Below, piece by piece: positions 35,601-44,408 of a DNA stretch of 64,000 nucleotides (position 1 is its first letter; every line of letters starts with the position of its first letter). Source of the stretch: Neopusillimonas maritima (GTDB lineage Bacteria > Pseudomonadota > Gammaproteobacteria > Burkholderiales > Burkholderiaceae_B); the NCBI RefSeq assembly GCF_003576595.1, contig NZ_NQOU01000001.1:684337-748336 (forward strand), read 5' to 3'. The notes beneath the pieces are model-generated. The model ran no database searches. It worked only from the letters and a program-made list of their open reading frames with translations, and had not been told where the DNA came from. Made by a program: the position numbers and the translations under genes.

Positions 35601-38381
35601 CAGGCGCTGCGCGAATATGAAGGCAATATTGTCTTTTCTTCCCCCACACTATCAGAGCCTCTCAAGCCGTATCAAGCAACCGGTACAAGCCACAATAATG
35701 AGGCCGGAACGCCGCTGCAAACGACACTGCGCAAACAACATAACTTATCCCGCAACATCAGCATCCTGAATGCGCGCGAACATAATCTGAAAGGCGTCAA
35801 CGTCCATATTCCGCGCGATACTTTTACGGTGATTACGGGTGTGTCGGGCTCGGGCAAATCCACGCTGGCGTTCGACATCCTGTTCAACGAAGGGCAACGC
35901 CGTTATCTTGAATCGTTGAACGCCTACGCCCGCGCCATTGTGCAACCCGCCGGCAAACCCGATGTTGACGCCATCTACGGCATTCCGCCCACCGTCGCCA
36001 TCGAGCAACGTACCAGCCGCGGCGGGCGTAAATCAACCGTGGCCACCATGACGGAGATCCACCATTTTCTACGTTTGCTATACGTGAAACTGGGCACCCA
36101 AATGTGCCCCGACTGCAACGTTGAAGTTAGCTCGCAATCGCCCGAACAAATTGCCGCCCAGCTTATTCGCGACCACAAAGGGCAGCACATTGGCCTGCTG
36201 GCACCGCTGGTATCGGCACGCAAGGGTTATTACACCGACTTGGCAAAATGGGCGCAAGGCAAAGGCCACACCCACCTTCGCGTCGACGGAGAATTCATCC
36301 CCGTATCGCCGTGGCCCCGCCTCGACCGCTATAAAGAGCACTCGATTGAGTTGCCGGTGGCCGACCTGATCGTCGATCCGAAAGAAGAGCTGGCGCTGCG
36401 TCAGGCTATTCGGCAAGCACTGGAACACGGACATGGCACCCTGACCGTCTTGGCACCGCTTACCAACGCATCCGGCCCAATCGACGACCGCCGAAATTTA
36501 GAGTCGCTTCAAGGCCTTCCGGCGCAGCATTTTTCGGTGAAACGGGCCTGCCCCTGCTGCGGCACCAGTTTTCCTGAACCCGATCCGCGCATGTTTTCGT
36601 ATAACTCCAAACATGGCTGGTGTACCGACTGCTTCGGTACCGGCCTGCGCCTGCAAGGGTTCGACGAAACACAAACCGGCGAAGAAACGGCGTGGAATGC
36701 CTGGTACGAAGGCGAAGCGCATAGCTGCCCTTCCTGCAACGGCGCCCGGCTGAATCGCGTATCCCGTGCCGTACTTTGGCGCGACAAAGGTATTGCGGAA
36801 CTGGCTTCATGGTCGGTAGCCGAGGCCGATGTCTTTTTCAACGGGCTTGTGTTACGTGGTCGCGATGCGGAAATCGCACGCGACATCCTGCAGGAAATCA
36901 AAGGGCGGCTGAACTTTATGCGCGAAGTGGGGCTCGACTATTTAAGCCTGGATCGCGCCGCTCCCACACTGTCGGGCGGTGAGGCCCAACGCATTCGTCT
37001 GGCCGCACAATTAGGCTCGAATCTGCAAGGCGTTTGCTATGTGCTGGACGAACCCACCATCGGTTTGCACCCGCGCGACAACCAGATTCTGCTGAAAGCG
37101 CTGGCCCGTCTTGAAGGGAACGGCAACACCCTAGTGGTGGTTGAACACGACGAAGACACCATTAAAAAAGCCCAGCATATTATCGACATGGGCCCCGGCG
37201 CCGGGGTGCGGGGTGGTCAAGTGGTGGCACAGGGAACCGTGGAAGAAATCATGCAGGATCCCCAATCGCTTACCGGGCGCTATCTGAAACACCCCTTGCA
37301 GCACCCCTTCAAACCGCGTCGCGTTATTCACAACGAAACCCCGATGATTGAAATCCAGGGCGCGCACCTTCATAACCTGCAGCACGTAACCGCACGCATC
37401 CCCATCGGCTGCCTCAGTGTGGTCACCGGCGTGTCGGGATCAGGAAAATCCACCCTGGCACGCGATGTGTTGCTGGATAACCTGGCGCATGTCGTGGGTC
37501 GTCAATCCAGCATGAAATGGCACGGCTGCGAATCGATTACCGGTTGGGAAACCATTGATCGCGTATTGGAGGTCGACCAAACACCCATCGGCAAAACACC
37601 GCGCTCATGCCCGGCCACCTATGTTGGTTTTTGGGATGATATCCGTAAACTGTTTGCCAATACGCGTGATGCGCGGCTACGTGGCTGGACGGCGGCGCGA
37701 TTCTCGTTCAACACGGGCGATGGTCGCTGCCCCATTTGCGAAGGTCAAGGCCTGCGGACCATTGAAATGAACTTTCTGCCCGACGTTAAAGTGCCTTGTG
37801 ATGCCTGCAACGGTGAACGTTTCAACCGCGACACACTCGATGTGAACTGGCAGGGCAAGAGCGCCGGTGAAATTTTGAAAATGGACGTGGATGACGCCGT
37901 TGAACATTTCACCGCCCATTCAAAAATTTCTCGCGCACTGAAACTGATGCAGGACGTGGGTTTAGGTTATTTAACATTAGGGCAACCCTCGCCCACGTTA
38001 TCAGGTGGTGAGGCGCAGCGCATCAAACTGGTTACCGAGCTCACCAAGGCGCGCTTAACCGAGGGCGTTATCACAACGGGGCGTGCGTCACGCACACCCC
38101 ATACCCTTTATGTGCTGGATGAACCCACCGTCGGGCTGTCGATGGCCGACGTTGAAAAGCTGATTCATGTGCTGCACCGCCTGGTTGAAGCGGGCAACAC
38201 CGTGGTGGTAATTGAACACAATCTGGATGTTATTGCCGAAGCCGACTGGATTGTGGACATGGGCCCCGAAGGCGGCACGAACGGCGGTCGTTTGGTTGAA
38301 AACGGCCCACCCGAGGCAATTATGAAAATTGCCGAAAGGTCCCACACGGGACAGGTACTAAAAACGTTTATGACGGCGTAA
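32643..38381 (+). CDS. Double-length tandem UvrA-like excinuclease subunit A
   Basis: 1,912 residues, about twice normal UvrA (near 950). It is two complete UvrA-like units fused in one chain, joined near residues 1015-1035. Four ATPase cassettes are visible. Walker A motifs GVSGSGKS occur near 32, 677, 1064 and 1594. ABC signatures (LSGGEVQRI near 529, LSGGEAQRLK near 874, LSGGEAQRIR near 1443, LSGGEAQRIK near 1786) and Walker B DEPSIGLHP, DEPTTGLH, DEPTIGLHP and DEPTVGLS also occur. CxxC zinc modules are present in both halves. UvrA finds bulky DNA lesions and normally works as a dimer; this would be an intramolecular dimer. It is a paralogue-type enzyme; whether it replaces the standard UvrA cannot be seen here. 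Confidence 0.93.
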   Translation: MNAPIRIFGARQNNLKNLDVTIQNGELLVLTGVSGSGKSSLAFDTLYAEGQRRYVETFSPYARQFLDRMDKPQVDRIEGILPAIAIDQVNPVRNSRSTVGTMTELNDHIKLLFARMGRLFCRCCGQEVRRDDPRSIQQALAERTRDHDPRLIITFPVSVPASFSEEEIRGFLEQQGYTRIHRQETVTFNDNNAAAAGKKSKTKAGKKITTETQPRLQLHVVQDRFRFGNAESSRVMEALDTALKQGAGYITIYASDGPDEPETAWRFSNRLHCAQCNIDYARPLPSTFSFNSPLGACEHCRGFGRVMGIDFGLVVPDETKTLREGAIKPWQTNSYKECQQELQRYAPSANVRLDTPWRDLTEAEQHWVIHGDPNWKGGPKAWQTQWYGAQRFFDWLETKAYKMHVRVLLSKYRSYTPCPHCGGARLKPDATLWRLGQHVVPASRTTPRFMPVHAEWTQAQLDALPGLGVHDLMQLPIDQVKGFFAELSFGSALDAALDLLLNEVRARLNFLCDVGLGYLSLDRQSRTLSGGEVQRINLTTALGTSLVNTLFVLDEPSIGLHPRDMHRIVEVMQRLRDNGNTLVVVEHDPQVMVAADRIIDIGPGPGERGGQIIFDGNPDELRRADTLTGNYLGNRLRVEAPRPMTVQAGTPKLLLEGVTANNLKNVSVSIPLGRLVCLTGVSGSGKSTLVQDVLYPALLKQKGKPTEAPGPFTHLLGAELIADVIMVDQSPIGKTARSNPASYVGAFDAIRKLFSQAPLAKERGYTAGTFSFNNGDGRCPTCGGTGFEHVEMQFLSDVYLRCPDCDGKRYRPEVLEVRVEHLGRNATIDQVLEMTVNEALSFFSGLRDVQTGLAPLADVGLEYVRLGQPVPTLSGGEAQRLKLAGHLAAASRSTLSSAKVAKRGNLFLFDEPTTGLHFDDVARLMRAFRKLLAAGHSLLIIEHNLDVVRAADWVLDLGPDGGERGGELIAAGTPNDIMQNERSYTGQALREYEGNIVFSSPTLSEPLKPYQATGTSHNNEAGTPLQTTLRKQHNLSRNISILNAREHNLKGVNVHIPRDTFTVITGVSGSGKSTLAFDILFNEGQRRYLESLNAYARAIVQPAGKPDVDAIYGIPPTVAIEQRTSRGGRKSTVATMTEIHHFLRLLYVKLGTQMCPDCNVEVSSQSPEQIAAQLIRDHKGQHIGLLAPLVSARKGYYTDLAKWAQGKGHTHLRVDGEFIPVSPWPRLDRYKEHSIELPVADLIVDPKEELALRQAIRQALEHGHGTLTVLAPLTNASGPIDDRRNLESLQGLPAQHFSVKRACPCCGTSFPEPDPRMFSYNSKHGWCTDCFGTGLRLQGFDETQTGEETAWNAWYEGEAHSCPSCNGARLNRVSRAVLWRDKGIAELASWSVAEADVFFNGLVLRGRDAEIARDILQEIKGRLNFMREVGLDYLSLDRAAPTLSGGEAQRIRLAAQLGSNLQGVCYVLDEPTIGLHPRDNQILLKALARLEGNGNTLVVVEHDEDTIKKAQHIIDMGPGAGVRGGQVVAQGTVEEIMQDPQSLTGRYLKHPLQHPFKPRRVIHNETPMIEIQGAHLHNLQHVTARIPIGCLSVVTGVSGSGKSTLARDVLLDNLAHVVGRQSSMKWHGCESITGWETIDRVLEVDQTPIGKTPRSCPATYVGFWDDIRKLFANTRDARLRGWTAARFSFNTGDGRCPICEGQGLRTIEMNFLPDVKVPCDACNGERFNRDTLDVNWQGKSAGEILKMDVDDAVEHFTAHSKISRALKLMQDVGLGYLTLGQPSPTLSGGEAQRIKLVTELTKARLTEGVITTGRASRTPHTLYVLDEPTVGLSMADVEKLIHVLHRLVEAGNTVVVIEHNLDVIAEADWIVDMGPEGGTNGGRLVENGPPEAIMKIAERSHTGQVLKTFMTA

Positions 38382-38414
38382 CGAGAAGACTAGCTTGGCG
38401 CAGGGATACATCGC

Positions 38415-39233
38415 CTAAGATTTTGTGTTTTTCTTCAATACCTGTTGTATGGCATCATTTGCCGCAGCCAAACCCATGGCTGCGGTTAATGCCATTGCGG
38501 ACCCATAGCCCGCGCAGGATAACCCTTGCAGCGCCTCGGCCGGCGCATCTGCCTCAAGCCAGGCGGCAGGCAACACAGCAGGCTGGTCAAACCAAATAAC
38601 GCGCACTCCCATCTTGGCAACACGGCGGCGCGCTTTATCACTCACCGAGCCTTTCGGGAAATCATGGTTGCGCCGCAAAACGTTACGCAGCTTTGCCAAC
38701 AGCGCATCGTTGGTTGAAAAGGCCAGATCGTCCACTTTCATTGCCAGCAGGTCGGTTTTTCCCCCGGCACCACCGCAAACAATAATGGGAATACGGCGGC
38801 GACGGGCCTCAAGAATCATCGCCACTTTTGCGCTAATTTGATCGGTACAGTCGATAATGAGTCGAACCTCTTCACCAAAAACTGTATGTACATTCTCAGG
38901 CACGACAAAATCATCGATGTTCGTGAGCCGACAAGCCGGATTGATCCCGTGGATACGTTGCGCCATCGCTTCCACTTTCGACTGCCCCAACGTATCGGTT
39001 AAAGCATGCACCTGTCGGTTAATGTTCGATTCGGCAATATGATCAAGGTCGATGAGCGTCAGATTTCCCACGCCGCTGCGAGCCAGCGCCTCGGCACACC
39101 ATGAACCCACACCACCCAGGCCCGCAACCGCAATATGAGCTTGTGCCAGCCGTTCCGGCGCGCGATCACCATACAACCGCGCCAAACCGGAAAAGCGACG
39201 CTGCGCATCGATTGAATTGTCAAACTCATCCAT
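38415..39233 (-). CDS. tcdA: tRNA threonylcarbamoyladenosine dehydratase (TcdA)
   Basis: 272 residues from ATG 39233; an upstream in-frame GTG at 39242 is also possible, and neither has ideal Shine-Dalgarno spacing. TcdA, an E1-like enzyme, uses ATP to cyclise t6A to ct6A at position 37 of tRNAs. The N-terminal block RRFSGLARLYG and the nucleotide-binding IAVAGLGGVGSWCAEALARSG near residues 35-55 are clear, as are IDLDHIAESNINRQ near 60-75 and a final helix VLKKNTKS. No second catalytic-Cys domain as in ubiquitin E1. It lies 33 bases after the uvrA-like gene, convergent. Confidence 0.92.
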   Translation of the reverse strand: MDEFDNSIDAQRRFSGLARLYGDRAPERLAQAHIAVAGLGGVGSWCAEALARSGVGNLTLIDLDHIAESNINRQVHALTDTLGQSKVEAMAQRIHGINPACRLTNIDDFVVPENVHTVFGEEVRLIIDCTDQISAKVAMILEARRRRIPIIVCGGAGGKTDLLAMKVDDLAFSTNDALLAKLRNVLRRNHDFPKGSVSDKARRRVAKMGVRVIWFDQPAVLPAAWLEADAPAEALQGLSCAGYGSAMALTAAMGLAAANDAIQQVLKKNTKS

Positions 39234-39325
39234 AGCCGACACAAACCCTATTCATGAAGTAGTACTATTAGATCATGGCCAAATTGGTTGAATAAATCTT
39301 TAGCTACCGTCATGTCGAACGCATT

Positions 39326-39982
39326 GTGAAAACTACTGCTGTAACCTGCCCGCCCTGTTCTCCCAGCCCAGGCACGTTCCGACGCCTTACCGATGCCGAA
39401 CGACAGGAATCGGTTGAGCAGTTCATGCGCTGTCTGAAACCACACCAGGATTTATGGGTGTTCGGCTACGGTTCATTGGTATGGCGCCCGAATTTTCATT
39501 ACCTTGAACGACGCCCCGCGCTGCTGAAAGGCTACCACCGCTCACTCTGCTTGTGGTCCCGCATCAACCGCGGCACACCGGAACGCCCCGGCCTGGTATT
39601 CGGGCTCGACAACGGCGGTTCCTGCCGCGGCATGGTTTATCGCGTCGGCTCCAACGACATCCCGGAAACACTGGATGAACTGTGGAAACGAGAGATGCCC
39701 AGCGCCGCATACATTCCGCGGCACTTGCCGTGTCAAACACCGCATGGCCAAACACCCGCATTGGTGTTTGTGGTCGACCGCAAGAAAGATGGTTATGTTA
39801 GCAATTTGAATCACGCGCAATTGGTGGACATCATCCACAATGCACATGGTACCTATGGCCCCTGCATCGAGTACGTATTGGAAACCGCGCAGGCACTAAC
39901 CGATCACGGCATTCACGATGCACGCCTTAACGCGTTGGTTCGGCAATTGCGGAACGATGCCACCAATCCAACACAAACCTGA
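39326..39982 (+). CDS. ChaC-type gamma-glutamylcyclotransferase
   Basis: 218 residues from GTG 39326. The fold is indicated by the hallmark LWVFGYGSLVWRPNF near residue 45 (the YGSL substrate loop), the RGTPERPGLVFGL region near 87, and ELWKREMP near 119, which holds the catalytic glutamate. ChaC proteins release 5-oxoproline from glutathione; bacterial members are named cation transport regulators by genetics of the E. coli cha locus. No signal peptide is evident. It starts 93 bases from the divergent tcdA. Confidence 0.88.
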   Translation: MKTTAVTCPPCSPSPGTFRRLTDAERQESVEQFMRCLKPHQDLWVFGYGSLVWRPNFHYLERRPALLKGYHRSLCLWSRINRGTPERPGLVFGLDNGGSCRGMVYRVGSNDIPETLDELWKREMPSAAYIPRHLPCQTPHGQTPALVFVVDRKKDGYVSNLNHAQLVDIIHNAHGTYGPCIEYVLETAQALTDHGIHDARLNALVRQLRNDATNPTQT

Positions 39983-40003
39983 TTCCGCCAGTCGCGCCCA
40001 AAC

Positions 40004-40648
40004 GTGACACCAACCATTATGTCTATTGCCGATATCCGACGCGACTATCAAAAAAACGCGCTACATGAAGATACCGTTAAAGCGGATCCCTTGGATCAGT
40101 TTCAACTTTGGTTCAATGAAGCCTTAACGGCAGAAGTGATCGAACCCACTGCCATGACTCTCGGGACCGTAAAGGATGGGCAGCCGTCTTCCCGCATCGT
40201 TTTGCTGAAGGGGTTTGACGCGCGCGGTCTGGTGTTTTTCACAAACTATCTGTCACGTAAAGGCAAGGCGCTGGCTGAACAACCCTTTGCAAGTGCACTC
40301 TTTTTCTGGCCGGAACTTGAGCGGCAGGTTCGGTTTGAAGGACGGGTGGAACAGGTTGCACAAAGTGAGTCCGACACGTATTTCCATAGTCGCCCTTTAG
40401 CGTCGCGTGTCGGCGCCTGGGCTTCCCCCCAAAGCCAACCCATTACCCGCGAAGCACTCGACGCACGGGCACAGAAACTGGCCGATGAACTGGGTGATAA
40501 CCCACCCCGGCCTGAGCATTGGGGAGGCTATCGCCTCATTCCCCACTATATCGAGTTCTGGCAAGGCCGCCCATCGCGGCTGCACGACCGGATCGCTTAC
40601 GAACTTCAACCAAACGGCGCTTGGTCATACCAGCGCCTGGCACCCTGA
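40004..40648 (+). CDS. pdxH: Pyridoxamine/pyridoxine 5'-phosphate oxidase
   Basis: 214 residues. It oxidises PNP or PMP to pyridoxal phosphate with FMN and O2 (final step of B6 synthesis and salvage). The family blocks are [13 protein letters not shown] near residue 9, [26 protein letters not shown] near 63-88, [20 protein letters not shown] near 99 and the C-terminal [24 protein letters not shown] near 168, which binds PLP phosphate. The start may be GTG 40004 or ATG 40019. An FAD oxidoreductase gene follows after 14 bases. Confidence 0.96.
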   Translation: MTPTIMSIADIRRDYQKNALHEDTVKADPLDQFQLWFNEALTAEVIEPTAMTLGTVKDGQPSSRIVLLKGFDARGLVFFTNYLSRKGKALAEQPFASALFFWPELERQVRFEGRVEQVAQSESDTYFHSRPLASRVGAWASPQSQPITREALDARAQKLADELGDNPPRPEHWGGYRLIPHYIEFWQGRPSRLHDRIAYELQPNGAWSYQRLAP

Positions 40649-40662
40649 GTCCAGCGTCTTTC

Positions 40663-41790
40663 ATGAATGTCGACATTGAATGCATTGTCGTCGGTGCCGG
40701 TGTTATTGGGCTGGCCGTCGCACGTGAACTAAGCCGGGCCGGCCACGAAGTGTTGGTGGTAGAGGCCGAAGGCCAAATCGGTACCGGTGCCAGTTCGCGT
40801 AACTCCGAAGTCATTCACGCAGGCCTTTATTACCCCACAGGCAGTCTGAAAGCCCAACTTTGCGTGGCCGGGCGGCAAACTTTGTACGACTATTGCGAAG
40901 CATACGGCGTGCCCCACAAGCGAACCGGTAAATTAATTGTCGCCACGGCGAACAGCCAATTAAGCGCGTTGAAAACACTGCATGACAAGGCTTTGGCCAA
41001 CGGGGTAACCGACATTCAATGGCTATCAGCCTCAGAGGCCGTTGCGCTGGAACCGGAGCTCACCTGCCAGGCGGCTTTGCTGTCACCGTCAACCGGCATC
41101 ATCGATAGCCATGCGCTTATGCTTTCTTTGCAGGGCCAGGCCGAAGGGGCAGGCTGCCAGTTTGTCTTTCGCACACCGCTGCAAAGTATTGAACAGGCCA
41201 ACGGCAACTTTCATCTGGGGTTCGGTGGTGCCGACCCCATGTCGTTAACAGCACGGTATGTCGTGAACGCAGCAGGCCTGGCGGCACCGACTATCGCCCG
41301 CCTTTTCCCCTGGCATGCGCCCACACCGCGCCCAAACGCCCATTATTGCAAAGGCCATTATTTCAGCCTGATGCAACGATCACCTTTTTCGCATCTAATC
41401 TACCCGATGCCCGACGAAGCAGGCTTGGGTGTGCACTTAACGCTGGATATGGCCGGGCAAGCGCGGTTCGGACCCGACACAGAATGGGTGGACACAATAA
41501 ACTACGCCGTTGATCCTTCCCGCGTTGAGCGCTTTTATGAAGCTGTGCGACAATACTGGCCACATTTGTCAGACGATAGCCTGATGCCTTCTTACACCGG
41601 TGTACGCCCAAAAATTGTAGGCCCGGATCAACCGGCCGCCGACTTTTTAATTGCCGGCCCGACATGGCATGGCGTGCCTGGTGCTGTTCATTTACTGGGC
41701 ATTGAATCGCCAGGGCTGACTGCCTGTTTGGCTATCGCACAGCAATGCCGCATGGCCCTTGAAAACCAAGATCAAATCAAACAGATATAA
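40663..41790 (+). CDS. FAD-dependent oxidoreductase (L-2-hydroxyglutarate oxidase-like)
   Basis: 375 residues from ATG 40663. The dinucleotide-binding start [17 protein letters not shown] (near residue 8), the [15 protein letters not shown] block near 45 and [17 protein letters not shown]-like region near 145 are those of the DAO/LhgO group (COG0579). These oxidise 2-hydroxy acids or related compounds using FAD; LhgO itself is a membrane-linked L-2-hydroxyglutarate dehydrogenase. The family assignment is solid, the substrate is not. It ends two bases before purU, so they are probably co-transcribed. Confidence 0.85.
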   Translation: MNVDIECIVVGAGVIGLAVARELSRAGHEVLVVEAEGQIGTGASSRNSEVIHAGLYYPTGSLKAQLCVAGRQTLYDYCEAYGVPHKRTGKLIVATANSQLSALKTLHDKALANGVTDIQWLSASEAVALEPELTCQAALLSPSTGIIDSHALMLSLQGQAEGAGCQFVFRTPLQSIEQANGNFHLGFGGADPMSLTARYVVNAAGLAAPTIARLFPWHAPTPRPNAHYCKGHYFSLMQRSPFSHLIYPMPDEAGLGVHLTLDMAGQARFGPDTEWVDTINYAVDPSRVERFYEAVRQYWPHLSDDSLMPSYTGVRPKIVGPDQPAADFLIAGPTWHGVPGAVHLLGIESPGLTACLAIAQQCRMALENQDQIKQI

Positions 41791-41792
41791 CG

Positions 41793-42641
41793 ATGAACGA
41801 CTACATTCTGACCCTGTCCTGCCCCGACCGAACCGGTATTGTGCATCGTGTTTCAGGCTGGTTGCTGGAACGACAGGGCAATATTCTGGATGCCCAGCAA
41901 TTCGGCGACACCGAAACCAAACAGTTCTTCCTGCGCGTGCACTTTGAGCTTCCCGAGCATCAGCAAGCGGAAGAGCTTGAACAGCAATTCCAGGCTGTTG
42001 CCCAGGAATTTGGTATGCAGGCGCGCGTTCATGATGCGCAGCGTAAAGCACGTTTGCTGATTCTTGCCAGCCGGCAGGGTCATTGCTTAAACGACTTGCT
42101 GTTTCGCACACACAGCGGCCAGTTGAATGTCGACGTTGTCGGCGTGGTGTCGAACCACAACGATCACGCCGGCATGGCCAAGGCTTATGACATTCCGTTT
42201 CACCACTTTCCCGTCACCCCCGAAACAAAACGGGAACAGGAAGAACGCATTCTTGCGCTGGTGAACGAACAACAAGTGGACTTGGTTGTACTGGCACGCT
42301 ATATGCAAATTCTAAGCACCGAAATGTGTCGTGCGCTTTCGGGTCGTGCAATTAACATTCACCACAGCTTTCTGCCCAGTTTCAAGGGGGCCAAACCCTA
42401 CCATCAGGCGCATGCACGCGGTGTCAAAATTATCGGCGCCACTGCGCACTATGTCACTTCCGACCTGGATGAAGGCCCGATTATTGAACAGGATATCGAG
42501 CGCGTGAACCACAATATGAGTGCAAAAGATCTTACCCAGGTAGGCAGCGATATTGAGTCGCTGGTGCTGTCACGTGCCGTGCGCAGCCATGTGGAACATC
42601 GCATATTGCTGAATGGCAGCCGAACGGTGGTCTTTCATTAA
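41793..42641 (+). CDS. purU: Formyltetrahydrofolate deformylase
   Basis: 282 residues. It releases formate from 10-formyl-THF, balancing one-carbon pools and feeding PurT. An N-terminal ACT domain (1-80) starts YILTLSCPDRTGIVHRVSG; the C-terminal formyl-transferase-like domain has VDVVGVVSNHNDHAGMA near 110, the active-site NIHHSFLPSFKGAKPYHQA near 187, and the catalytic Asp in HYVTSDLDEGPIIEQD near 215-230. The start is two bases after the FAD oxidoreductase stop; the next gene is convergent. Confidence 0.95.
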   Translation: MNDYILTLSCPDRTGIVHRVSGWLLERQGNILDAQQFGDTETKQFFLRVHFELPEHQQAEELEQQFQAVAQEFGMQARVHDAQRKARLLILASRQGHCLNDLLFRTHSGQLNVDVVGVVSNHNDHAGMAKAYDIPFHHFPVTPETKREQEERILALVNEQQVDLVVLARYMQILSTEMCRALSGRAINIHHSFLPSFKGAKPYHQAHARGVKIIGATAHYVTSDLDEGPIIEQDIERVNHNMSAKDLTQVGSDIESLVLSRAVRSHVEHRILLNGSRTVVFH

Positions 42642-42647
42642 AAAATA

Positions 42648-44402
42648 TTAACGCCCCAGCGCCACGCCTTCGCGGCGTGGATCGGCCCCGCCCTCCAGAC
42701 CGTTGGGCGTTATGACCACCCCCTGCAAACCGCTGGGCAGAGACTCCAAACGCACTTTGTGGCCCATTCTTTCAAGAGAAGCCGCAAGCGGCTCAAGCTG
42801 CGTTCCCTGTTCAATCTCGGTGCCATAATTGCAACTTCCCCGATTAGGCAGCGCAATTGCAGCCTGAATGTCCAGCCCCCAACCCAACACGCCTAATAGC
42901 GTTTTAGCCACAAAGCTAATAATGAACGGCCCGCCGGGTGCGCCGATGGCCATATACGGCTTGCCATCGCGCAGTACGATCATGGGCGCCATAGAACTAC
43001 GAGGACGCTTGCTTGGCTCGACGCGGTTGGCAACCGGCATACCCGCGTCATCGACACCGCGCAAAGAAAAATCAGTTAGCTGATTATTCAACAAGAAACC
43101 GCGCACCATAATTTTGCTGCCAAATGCCGACTCTACCGAAGTTGTCATCGACACCACATTCCCCTCTTTATCGACAACGGACAAGTGCGTTGTCGAAGGT
43201 AATTCAGGAGAACGGTCTTTGCCAAACGTGGAGATTTCCCCAAGCGGATTGCCCGCCCGGGCACGCGGCATAGCGCGAGCGGGGTTAATTAAAGCGGCGC
43301 GCCGGGCAATATAACGGGGGGCCAACAATGTGTTCACAGGAAAGGAAACAAAGTCGGGGTCGGCAATATACACATCACGATCCGCACACGCCAGCTTCCC
43401 CGCTTCGGCAAATAAATGAACGGCTTCGAGCGAGTTAGGGGCATAATCAAGAATATCTGTATGCGTTAGCATCAGCAAAATTTGCATAACCGTAACCGGA
43501 CCCGAACTGGGCGGACCCATTCCGCATAATTCGTACTCTAAATAAGCCACACAAAGCGGCTCGCGCGGCACCGCTTCGTAAAAAACCAAATCCGGCAAAG
43601 CAAGCGTACCCGGCGTTGCGTGCGACCGCACCGCGCTGACAATATCGTGGGCGATAACGCCTTCATAGAACGCATCAGCGCCTTGTTGTGCCACCTGCTC
43701 AAACACCTTGGCCAATGCGGGGTTCTTCAACACATAGCCCACAGGGCGTGGTTTGCCTTGCGCGTCGTAAAAGTAAGACCGGGCGGTCTTGCTTTGGCGC
43801 AACGCTTTACTGCGTAGCAGCAGCCCGTGCAAACGGGGCGACACCGCAAAGCCGTCTCGCGCAAGTTGAATTGCCGGCTCGAATAAGTCGGCCCAGGGCA
43901 ACCGCCCGCCATCAGCATGCATTTTTTCCAGGCCACGCAACAAACCTGGGGTGCCCACCGACAAGCCGCTATTCACCGCATCCCAAAAAGGCAATACCTC
44001 GCCGTCAACTTTGAAATAGCTTCCATTGGAATCCACCGGTGCGGTCTCCCGTGCATCGTAAGTGCGAAGGCGCTGGTTCGCGGCATCGAATACCACCATG
44101 AACCCGCCCCCTCCAAGCCCTGATGACTGAGGCTCAACCAAACTCAACACCAACTGTGCGGCAATCGCCGCATCGACGGCGCTACCGCCGGCATCCAGTA
44201 TCGCCAGCCCTGCCTCTGAGGCATGAGGATTCGCGGCTGAAATCATATAGTCATCGGCGCGAGCCAAAGACTTTTCAGTCCAACCCGTTGCCTCTTCAGG
44301 GTTGACCGGTGTACGGGCCAACGCTACTGACATGCCCGACAACAAACTACCAACTATCAGAGCCGAAATAAAATAGCGTGCAACCTGTCTCGTTCCGATC
44401 AT
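42648..44402 (-). CDS. ggt: Gamma-glutamyltranspeptidase (periplasmic)
   Basis: 584 residues. A signal peptide precedes residue 30. Ggt cleaves the gamma-glutamyl bond of glutathione and can transfer the group to amino acids. The chain matures by self-cleavage before the conserved threonine; the site is visible at STTHLSVVDKEGNVVSMT (near residue 395), and the substrate site YDARETAP near 115, GGGGFMV near 97 and the C-terminal PRSSMAPMIV and GAPGGP blocks complete the family. It should be periplasmic or surface-associated. It is transcribed from the same strand as the LysR regulator gene, six bases downstream of it. Confidence 0.95.
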   Translation of the reverse strand: MIGTRQVARYFISALIVGSLLSGMSVALARTPVNPEEATGWTEKSLARADDYMISAANPHASEAGLAILDAGGSAVDAAIAAQLVLSLVEPQSSGLGGGGFMVVFDAANQRLRTYDARETAPVDSNGSYFKVDGEVLPFWDAVNSGLSVGTPGLLRGLEKMHADGGRLPWADLFEPAIQLARDGFAVSPRLHGLLLRSKALRQSKTARSYFYDAQGKPRPVGYVLKNPALAKVFEQVAQQGADAFYEGVIAHDIVSAVRSHATPGTLALPDLVFYEAVPREPLCVAYLEYELCGMGPPSSGPVTVMQILLMLTHTDILDYAPNSLEAVHLFAEAGKLACADRDVYIADPDFVSFPVNTLLAPRYIARRAALINPARAMPRARAGNPLGEISTFGKDRSPELPSTTHLSVVDKEGNVVSMTTSVESAFGSKIMVRGFLLNNQLTDFSLRGVDDAGMPVANRVEPSKRPRSSMAPMIVLRDGKPYMAIGAPGGPFIISFVAKTLLGVLGWGLDIQAAIALPNRGSCNYGTEIEQGTQLEPLAASLERMGHKVRLESLPSGLQGVVITPNGLEGGADPRREGVALGR

Positions 44403-44408
44403 CTTTGT

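Noticed and set aside
40519-40662. Long N-terminal extension of the FAD oxidoreductase within pdxH
   Set aside because: It overlaps pdxH by 130 bases and the dinucleotide-binding fold begins just after ATG 40663.
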